This document shows positions 57,959 to 64,000 of a DNA stretch of 64,000 bases, piece by piece; position 1 is the stretch's first letter, and each line of letters starts with the position of its first letter. Under the pieces are notes generated by a model. That model saw only the letters and a list, made by a program, of their open reading frames with translations. It was not told the DNA's origin and made no database searches. Both the position numbers and the translations under genes were made by a program. Source of the DNA: Loripinus fragilis (Eukaryota; Mollusca; Bivalvia; Lucinida; Lucinidae); contig OZ026520.1 of assembly GCA_964019695.1 (NCBI GenBank), positions 95,023,824 to 95,087,823 of the forward strand, written 5' to 3'.

Positions 57959-59692
57959 AAGAGGGCCAAGTGGCACTGATGTGCTCACCCGAGTTTTGTT
58001 TATTGATTATATATAGGTATTTGTTGAAAGCTGGCCACTGCCCTGGTGACACCTTCCGTGGTCATTTTTGGCCCCAGGGCCATAATTTTTAAAAACTTCG
58101 TAAAAGCCCAGAAGATGATGCTACGTAAAAATGCTCTAGGCCTTGTGGTTTCAGACAAGATTTTTTTTCATGTTTCTCCCTATATAAGCCTATGTAAAAC
58201 ATGTGACCCCCAGGGCGGGACCATTTTTGGCCCCATTGGCATAATTTGAACTAGAGCAGAAGTCAATGGTACACCATCGCAAATACCCGCTTTTTGACCT
58301 ATAACCTTTACCTTGGGATCAAGGTCACACAAAATGTTGCTCAGTACCTTCAACATAATATTACCTATGCACATGTAAAGTTTGAAGTTGCTTTGTCCAA
58401 TGGTTAAGGAGAAGAAGCATTTACAAAAATACACTATATGACCTTGACCTATGGGTCAAGGTCACCCAAAATGTTGTCTAGTGCCCTCCAAATCATATGA
58501 CCTTTGTACCTGCAAAGTTTGAAGTTGCTACGTCCAACAGTTTAGGAGAAGATGCATTTACAAGAAAATACATTATTTGACCTTGACCTTCAAGGTCACA
58601 CTAAATGTTGCCCAATGCCCTCTACATCATGTGACCTATGCACTTACAGAGTTTGAAGTTACTACGTCAAAAGCTTAAGGAGGAGAAGCATTTACAAGAA
58701 AATTCAATATTTGATCCCTGACCTTGGGGTCAAGGCCACACAAAATGTTGCCCAGTACCCTCTACATCATGTGACCTATCCAGCTACAAAGTTTGAAGTT
58801 GCTAGGTCTAACCGTTTAGGAGGAGATACATTTACATGAAAATACATTATTTGATCTTTGACCTTTACCTTGGGGTCAAGGTCACACGAAATGTTGCCCA
58901 GTACCCTCTACCTTATGTGACCTATTCAACTACAAAGTTTGAAGTTGCTACCTCTTATGGTTTAGGAGGAGATACATTTACAAGAAACGTGACAGACGGA
59001 CGTACGCACGGACGGACAGACGGACCCACTTTGACACAAAATTAATATACCCTTTTTTTCTAAAGAAAAAAGCGGGTATAACAAAGTGGTAGAGGACCAC
59101 TAGGTGATGCTACATACCAAATATCAAGACTCTAGGCCTTATGGCTTCAGACAAGATTTTTTTCATGCTTTTCCATATATAAGCCTATGTAAAATATGTG
59201 ACCCGGGGCGGGGCCATTTTTGGCCACAGGGACATTATTGAACAAACTTGGTAGAGGTCTACTAGGTGATGCTACATACCAAATAACGAGGCTCTAGCCA
59301 TTATGGTTTCAGACAAGGAGATTTTTTCATGTTTTTCCCTATATAAGCATAGTAAAATGTGAACCTGGGGCGGGGCTATTTTGGGCCCAAGGGGCATTAT
59401 TATAGAGGTCCACTATCAAGGCTCTGGCCTCTTGGTTTTAGATAAGAAGATTTTTAAAGTTTTCATCTGGAAAATCTATTTTAGCCCGTGTGACCTAGAT
59501 ATGCAATGGACCGTAACCATATGTACAGTTATTTAAGAGGGCCATATAAGGATCATTCATGTCAAGTTTGATAAAAATCCAGCCAGTAGTTTAGAAGATG
59601 TCCTTTGAAGCAGTTGTTGACAACGCACGACTGACGACAGACATCCAATGATCTAAATAGCTCACCTCGAGCCAAAGGCTCAATTGCGCTAA
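57959..59692 (+). mobile_element. Helitron-like element with internal tandem repeats
   Basis: Begins GAGGGCCAAGTGGCACTGAT and ends with a small hairpin (GAGCC / GGCTC) just before CTAA, resembling the 3' hairpin plus CTRR end of Helitrons. It carries a GACGGACGGACAGACGGA run and a tandem array (58290-59000). No Rep/helicase coding is seen, so it would be non-autonomous. The superfamily call is an inference; the A|T insertion rule is not clearly met. Confidence 0.45.
58290..59000 (+). repeat. ~140-bp tandem array, about 5 units
   Basis: Each unit runs GGTCAAGGTCACACAAAATG, then GTGACCTATG, GTTTGAAGTTGCTA and GCATTTACAAGAAAAT. The AGGTCA half-sites come in close direct pairs (GGTCAAGGTCA), formally a nuclear-receptor-type motif, but the regularity is explained by the array. 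Confidence 0.85.
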
Positions 59693-59788
59693 AAATATGC
59701 AGCAGGTAGAATTATGGGTCTTGTGCACTGCACTTCTTGTGAACAAGACCTATGTACCTATAAAGTTTCATATGAATATGTTTAAGGG

Positions 59789-60110
59789 CATGCCCGGATC
59801 CAGCGGATCATCCAGAAAGTTTTTGTCAGAGAGGGTCCAACTCACCTGACTTTTTTTTGGTTGATAAGAGGAGAGAGGTCCCAATTACCACTAAAGCGGA
59901 CCCAATTACCACTAAAGCGGACCATCATCAACCAGCCAGCGAACCACCATTTAAAGGCTGACAGGCTGATTATGTCCCAACATTGAATGCTGGCTTGGTA
60001 GCTTTGTGATTTTCCAGGGGATCGGACCATTATCGTTAAGGAACCCTTTACTTTTGTGATTATTCAAGGGGGGTCCAGACCCCATGCCCCCACCTCTGGA
60101 TCCGCACATG
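59789..60110 (+). mobile_element. MITE with CATG..GGATCCAG ends, copy 5; TSD AAGGG
   Basis: Left end CATGCCCGGATCCAG, right end CTGGATCCGCACATG, flanked by a perfect 5-bp direct repeat AAGGG (59784-59788 and 60111-60115). The interior keeps the TGCTGGCTTGGTAGCTTTGT segment shared with 25660-25924, though the central palindrome has decayed. No ORF. Confidence 0.85.
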
Positions 60111-60387
60111 AAGGGATAAGGAGTTATGCACCAGGCAAAGGTTATATACCATAAGCTCAACAAGGGGCAATAATTATAAAACAATAGGTAGAGTTATGGT
60201 TCTTGTGCACTGCACTTCTCAATAAAAAGATATAGATCAAAGAATCCATGTCAATATACTTAATAGACCACAGGTTACAGACCATTGAATGAACAGAGAC
60301 AGAACTCAAAATATGGTAGGCAGAGTTATGGTTCTTGAATCTGCTCTTTTCCCTAATAAGATCTATCTTGTCTATGAAGTTCCTAGG

Positions 60388-60580
60388 GATGGATCCAGGA
60401 TTTCTGTAAAGGGGGCTATAAAGGTGTGGGGGTTCCCTATGCTGATTTTATCTTATTTTTCCTAAATATCCCATGAAAAAGAAATAATTTGGTCTCACCG
60501 AGACCAAATTATTTCATTTTTATAGGATATTTAAAAAGGCTGGGTTCGAGCTAACCCCCTCTGGATTGGCCACATAGTTC
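60388..60580 (+). mobile_element. Palindromic element A, copy 2
   Basis: Left end GGATCCAGGATTTCTGTAAA, central palindrome with core TTTGGTCTCACCGAGACCAAA, right end CCCCCTCTGGATTGGCC. A third relative is at 32120-32285. The GGATCCAG ends recall the CATGCGCGGATCCAG MITE family but the interior differs. Confidence 0.75.
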
Positions 60581-61239
60581 CATGTCAGTAGTTTTAGACA
60601 CATATGTTTTGATGACCAAAAGTGGTCCACTTACTGTTTTATGACTCCGAAGTCACCAAAGGCCTGTTATAATGAGGGGACTATGAACTCCTTTCACTGG
60701 ATAATAAATAGTATAGGTCCCTTGGCGTGATTACGTATTTTCTGATTAAAAATAACATTTATCATTGGTAGTTAATGCCTCTGTAGAGGTTACAGCTCAT
60801 CTGATGAGCAAAGGGCAATAACTCAAAAAATACAGTAGGTAGATAATAGATAGAGTTATGGTTCTTGTGCACTGAGTAAGATCTATCTGCCAATGAAGTC
60901 ACATAGAGGATCTTACATGAGTGCTCAAGTTTTATTGAATTTATTAAATGAGTTAGAGAAAGGGGTTAAAATGTGAGGCTTGCCAAGCATTTTATCTCTT
61001 TTTCAAAATGAGTTAGATATATTCTATAATACAGGAGCACAAATTTTAAATTATATCTATCAAAATTTAATACCCTTAAACTAATTAGAAATTGCGCTTT
61101 CCCATGAAAACGCCAAGATTTGTCTTATTTACCAGTGTTGTTACAAAACAATACCAAATCCTGTAAACCGCTGGTGTTTTATTGATTTTAATGCATGGCA
61201 CTTTATCACTCTCAGACTCAACAAATGATAAAAGTTACA
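60581..61239. other. Repeat-rich, no gene seen
   Basis: Contains further degenerate copies of the AGAGTTATGGTTCTTGTGCA motif (near 60850) and AT-rich sequence. No exon-like ORF. Confidence 0.5.
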
Positions 61240-61412
61240 GTGGCAGATCCAAATTTGAAATATCCTATGAAAATGAAATAATTTGGTCTCAGTTAGACCA
61301 AATTATTTCATTTTCATGGGGTATTTTTTTAATAGAAATAAGATAAAATCAGTAAAGGGAGCCCCTACACCTTTATACATTTGAACCCTCTTTCCAGAAA
61401 TCCTGGATCAGC
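61240..61412 (-). mobile_element. Palindromic element A, copy 3
   Basis: Holds a ~68-bp palindrome with core TTTGGTCTCAGTTAGACCAA and outer arms GATATTTC/ATCCTATG. The asymmetric flank (GATAAAATCAGTAAAGGGAG, then AGAAATCCTGGATC) is the reverse complement of the left flank of 60388-60580, so the two copies are inverted. Confidence 0.75.
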
Positions 61413-61620
61413 TCCCGAGTTAAAATAGTTTAAGGTTGAGCAATGGTATTAGAAGGACTGTGGGGCCCAGGCATAACCATAATCCTCCAGCTAGGAAATT
61501 ATAAAAAAAAAAATGAATTTCCAAAAGTAGTACAAGAGATTATCATTTATTTAATCATATAAATTGTACTTTATTTGTTAAAAAATCACAATACATGATC
61601 AATTATCAAAACTTTTTTAT

Positions 61621-61941
61621 ACCGGGCCGCGTGGCGCAGTCTGTAACGTGTCTGGCTACAGATGCGTGTCTGACTGCAGATCCAGGGGTTGCGAGTTCGA
61701 TCCCGGCCCGGTACCATACTTTCGTGGAGATTGATCATGAAATAATTTCTACGGTCATTCTCCTCCCTTCCGCTGATTTATTCAAGAAGGGTTGTTGTCA
61801 GTTACAAGCGAAAGTATGTGCACAAATTACTGGTTAACCGCTTGCTCAAGCCTGCCCAGGAAAAAAGTGTGGTTAAGTGAACTGACCGTCCCGCAATGAC
61901 CATAGCTGTTGACATGGGACGTAAAGCAACAAAAACAAACA
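61621..61941 (+). mobile_element. tRNA-derived SINE, copy 2, with 13-bp TSD
   Basis: The head resembles a tRNA: box A GTGGCGCAGTCTG and box B GAGTTCGATCCC. The body is ~200 bp (TTCGTGGAGATTGATCATGA and onward) and the tail reads GGGACGTAAAGCAACAAAAA. It is bounded by a perfect 13-bp direct repeat, AAAACTTTTTTAT, at 61608-61620 and 61942-61954. Nearly identical to the copy at 14315-14645. Pol III transcription and LINE-dependent retroposition are family knowledge; the SINE superfamily was not assigned. Confidence 0.9.
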
Positions 61942-62369
61942 AAAACTTTTTTATGAAAAGTATAAAGCTCAACTTTTGTACTAGCACTTTCTCCTTTTTG
62001 TACTGGAAACCCATCGGCAAACCCTAAAGAGCAAGATGTGGTATTTCATCTGTGTCTGCACTGTTTGCTATTTAGGGACAGAATTAAATCATAATTTAGA
62101 AAGTCTGACCTGCGAACCCTTTAAAATATGATGGAATATCCTGCCCTTATACTGCACCAACATGTTTGGGATAATCCATTAGTGCAAAGAGGGTAAAAGG
62201 CTAACATAATCTTAACATAAGGTAACTAAAAATAGGAATAGCACAATTCTGAATCATCATGTATCGTAATATGCTGGAGTGCTCGGAATCTAATAATACT
62301 GCTGTTAGCATTGATCAAAATTGGATTAATGCTTAGAAGGTAGATGGATGACATAACATGTGGTTTGAT

Positions 62370-62630
62370 CATTCTTTTTGTAGAAGTGTATGTGGATCAT
62401 GGTTGACTCAACTGTCCGAGAGCTCCAGTTCCTCGTGGTATCTTGATATAGTTTTTGAACCATTACGGTATTTGCTTTGAAATCTGAAACAGTTACAATG
62501 CTTAATATCTGTTTTCCTTTCGACTAATTTCTTTTGCTGTTATATATGTTTTGTTCATTTTATTGTATGTTGTATTCTCATACCCCATTTAGGGGTCCAG
62601 AATAAAATTTTGATTTGACTTGACTTGGAT
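62370..62630 (+). mobile_element. Possible 3' end of a non-LTR retrotransposon
   Basis: The segment ends in GGGGTCCAGAATAAAATTTT followed by short repeats GATTTGACTTGACTTG. A poly(A)-signal-like AATAAA and a short tandem tail are typical of truncated CR1/L2-type LINE copies. No reverse-transcriptase coding is present, so this is a pattern-based guess. Confidence 0.3.
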
Positions 62631-62734
62631 GGTACCCATCTTCTGAAACTTGAAGCAGTGACTAAAAATCAAAGCCACATATGTCCAGATAATCAAATTT
62701 TAGAGCATAAAAATGTGATAGTTTCTGATCAATC

Positions 62735-62830
62735 TATCTTAAACCATTTGTTTTGGGTGCTATAAAGAACAGTCTCATCGAGACAGTTCTTTTGAGTACC
62801 CACAACATGTTTTGGTTGAGAAATGAGAAA
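62735..62830. repeat. Palindromic element B, copy 1 (inverted)
   Basis: Core AGTCTCATCGAGACAGTTCT, with CACAACATGTTTTGG on the right. The asymmetric outer flanks match copies 2 and 3 only after reverse-complementing, so this copy is inverted relative to them. Three copies lie within 900 bp. Confidence 0.75.
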
Positions 62831-62980
62831 GGGGAACATGCGTTAAGAGCCTAATTTGGCCCCCTCTGGAGCCAAAAACTGAAAATTGCTTTCAAAAATA
62901 CAAAGAGTTTAGCACCCACAACCTATTACCAAGCCCCCAGGTAAGCGTGCGTAACTGAAATTTTAATTGTCTTATTTCTC

Positions 62981-63075
62981 AACCAAAACATGTTGTGGAT
63001 ACTCAAAAGAACCGTCTCAATGAGACGGTTCTTTTGAGTACCCAAAACATATGTTTAAACAGATGGATAAGAAAA
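62981..63075. repeat. Palindromic element B, copy 2
   Basis: Same family as 63550-63640. The core CCGTCTCAATGAGACGG is flanked by GGTTCTTTTGAGTACCC arms, and homology to copy 3 continues through a CTTATTTCTCAACC-like left flank and a GATGGATAAG-like right flank. The element is therefore longer than its visible palindrome. Confidence 0.8.
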
Positions 63076-63304
63076 TGATCGAAATTTTACGCATTTTTTT
63101 TTTCTTTAACTGGCCCTATGATTATAGACAATATTCAAGGCTTAAACTAAAAGAAGTTTTGGTTCTCCTCACATGACCAGCCTATTCATTAGGTGAATAA
63201 ATAGTATCAAGTTGGGCTAAACAAACACCCTTCTTCATTGCATTTGTTCAGATTATGAAAAGAAATTGATTGAAGTGCAAAGTCATCTATTGTCTTTAAA
63301 ACCT

Positions 63305-63500
63305 GGTGAACCCTTTCCATGCTGGGTAGTTTTGCATGTTTTTTTGCCATTTGTGTATATGTTTCTTTTTTTTTTTTAATAAACCTTTTCAAAACCATCA
63401 TGAGACAGTTTGGATCCACGTCAGGCCAAACCTATTGTCGGGCCTGTTCTGGATCCAAAGTTTTGAAAAGTTTATCAGATGACAAAAGCCACCCAGGCCT
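63305..63500. repeat. Dispersed hairpin element C, copy 4
   Basis: Starts CCCTTTCCATGCTGGGTA and contains inverted arms ACAGTTTGGATCC and GGATCCAAAGTTTTG around a GGCC-rich loop. Homologous to segments at 9815-10017, 42505-42612 and 46630-46812 (AAACAGTTTGGAACC and GGTCCAAACTGTTTGC arms). No coding capacity; a short non-autonomous element. Confidence 0.6.
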
Positions 63501-63540
63501 CGAGATAATAGTGCATACAGGAAAATCGTTTTTTTTTTTT

Positions 63541-63546
63541 TTTTAT
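63541..63546 (-). promoter_or_regulatory. Candidate poly(A) signal for the HSD17B10-like gene
   Basis: TTTATT on the plus strand reads AATAAA on the minus strand, about 170 bases past the stop codon. It is followed at once by a run of A on the minus strand (T-run at 63529-63542 on plus). It could be the real 3' end, or the A-run could be the tail of an inserted repeat, since a palindromic element (63550-63640) sits directly upstream. Confidence 0.4.
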
Positions 63547-63549
63547 TTC

Positions 63550-63640
63550 TCATCCAAAACATATGTTGTGGGTACTCAAATGAACCGTCTCAATGAGACG
63601 GTTCATTTGAGCACCCAAAACACATGTTTAAATTGATGGG
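63550..63640. repeat. Palindromic element B, copy 3 (GTCTC core)
   Basis: A near-perfect palindrome centred on CCGTCTCAATGAGACGG, with outer arms ATATGTTGTGGGTACTCAAA and its mirror. It lies between the HSD17B10-like stop codon and the candidate poly(A) signal, so it would be transcribed as a long 3'-UTR hairpin. It is in the same orientation as copy 2 (62981-63075), and the two share flanking bases beyond the palindrome. Confidence 0.8.
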
Positions 63641-63715
63641 TAAGGATATAAATGCAATTTTAGGTGCACAAACTATCCTTATCTGGAACTATAACCATCA
63701 CTAGCAGGGAAAGAG

Positions 63716-63906
63716 CTAAGGCTGCATTCTTAGTGCACCGTCCAATCGTATCACTTCACCATTCAACATGGGGTTTTCAATGATGCTTTGGCACAAATGG
63801 GCATATTCATCTGGGTTTCCGAGTCTCTGAGGAAAGGGCACAGTACCCGCGAGGTAGTTCTTCACTTTCTCAGGTAATGATGCTAATAATGCTGTGTCAA
63901 ATAGTC
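63716..63906 (-). CDS. HSD17B10: Terminal exon of 3-hydroxyacyl-CoA dehydrogenase type-2 (17beta-HSD10)
   Basis: This is the last coding exon of a mitochondrial short-chain dehydrogenase/reductase. The family oxidises 2-methyl-3-hydroxybutyryl-CoA in isoleucine breakdown and is also the SDR subunit (MRPP2) of animal mitochondrial RNase P; that is family knowledge. Seen here: 62 codons plus a split glycine codon, ending in [15 protein letters not shown] then TAG, which is the characteristic C-terminus of HSD17B10. The internal segment [20 protein letters not shown] also fits. A splice acceptor precedes it on the minus strand (pyrimidine-rich TTTTGTCTATTTTAG, AG at 63908-63907), giving a phase-1 intron. 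The Rossmann cofactor site and the Ser-Tyr-Lys catalytic residues must lie in exons beyond the right edge. The length from acceptor to stop matches about the last quarter of a ~260-residue protein. No frame damage is seen, so the gene is probably functional. Confidence 0.93.
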
Positions 63907-64000
63907 CTAAAATAGACAAAATGGGAAATCATAAGTTAAGATAAACACAAATTTTCAGCATCAAATTGTGTTAATTTTCTTATCCATCAGTTTTAACATT

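Larger units (their letters stand above)
59693..60960 (+). repeat. Degenerate dispersed copies of an AGAGTTATGGTTCTTG repeat
   Basis: Four copies of GTAGAGTTATGGTTCTTGTG with variable downstream text (near 59706, 60190, 60322 and 60855), broken up by the MITE at 59789-60110 and palindromic element A at 60388-60580. Spacing suggests an old tandem or repeat-rich element rather than genes. Confidence 0.55.

Noticed and set aside
58290..59000. Nuclear-receptor response elements (GGTCAAGGTCA)
   Set aside because: The motif repeats because the whole ~140-bp unit is tandemly repeated.
61595..61837. 80-codon ORF
   Set aside because: Lies within the SINE and reflects its body.

Overview
The window is eukaryotic and looks like a bivalve mollusc, probably a heterodont clam. 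It is AT-rich, and almost all of it is mobile-element debris: tRNA-derived SINEs, dispersed palindromic elements, GGTCAAGGTCA-type tandem arrays and many copies of a Penelope-like retroelement of the Naiad type. No intact host gene lies inside. The one confident host coding feature is the terminal exon of an HSD17B10-like gene on the minus strand at the right edge (63716-63906). Its upstream exons lie beyond the window.

Layout. 1-11.7 kb: a CCA/CAA microsatellite, several Naiad 3' tails, an inverted Naiad reverse-transcriptase remnant (2503-3305), a SINE head and a TA-flanked inverted-repeat transposon (6311-7351). 12.1-13.5 kb: a ~50-bp minisatellite with higher-order structure. 14.3-15 kb: a SINE with perfect target-site duplications (TSDs), directly abutting a palindromic MITE. 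15.4-17.8 kb: nested Naiad pieces on both strands. 17.75-19.4 kb: the 5' end of a Ty3/gypsy-like element (LTR end, primer-binding site, decayed gag); a matching 3' LTR with a purine tract lies at 28968-29115. 20-38 kb: SINEs, two MITE families with readable TSDs, a 658-bp inverted repeat and many short palindromes. 39140-46300: a 7.16-kb TTAA-flanked giant inverted repeat whose arms are tandem arrays carrying RFX X-box-like palindromes. 47-51.6 kb: small tandem repeats, then a Naiad N-terminal (GIY-YIG) half with its tail. 53-60 kb: a tRNA-like sequence, a 201-bp foldback element, two Helitron-like elements, and a Naiad RT half on the minus strand. 60-64 kb: palindromic elements with GTCTC cores around the 3' end of the HSD17B10-like gene.

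How the parts relate. The retroelement pieces make one picture: two tail families (called F1 and F2 here) sit at the 3' ends of the same kind of RT-coding body. The bodies occur as separate N-terminal (GIY-YIG first) and C-terminal (RT) halves, consistent with the permuted domain order reported for Naiad elements. Nesting is legible at several places: a 68-bp F2 tail in a Helitron-like element in the TTAA palindrome, a SINE in one unit of a tandem duplication, and a MITE in a minisatellite. Coordinates were read by eye; edges of decayed elements are good to about 5-20 bases.
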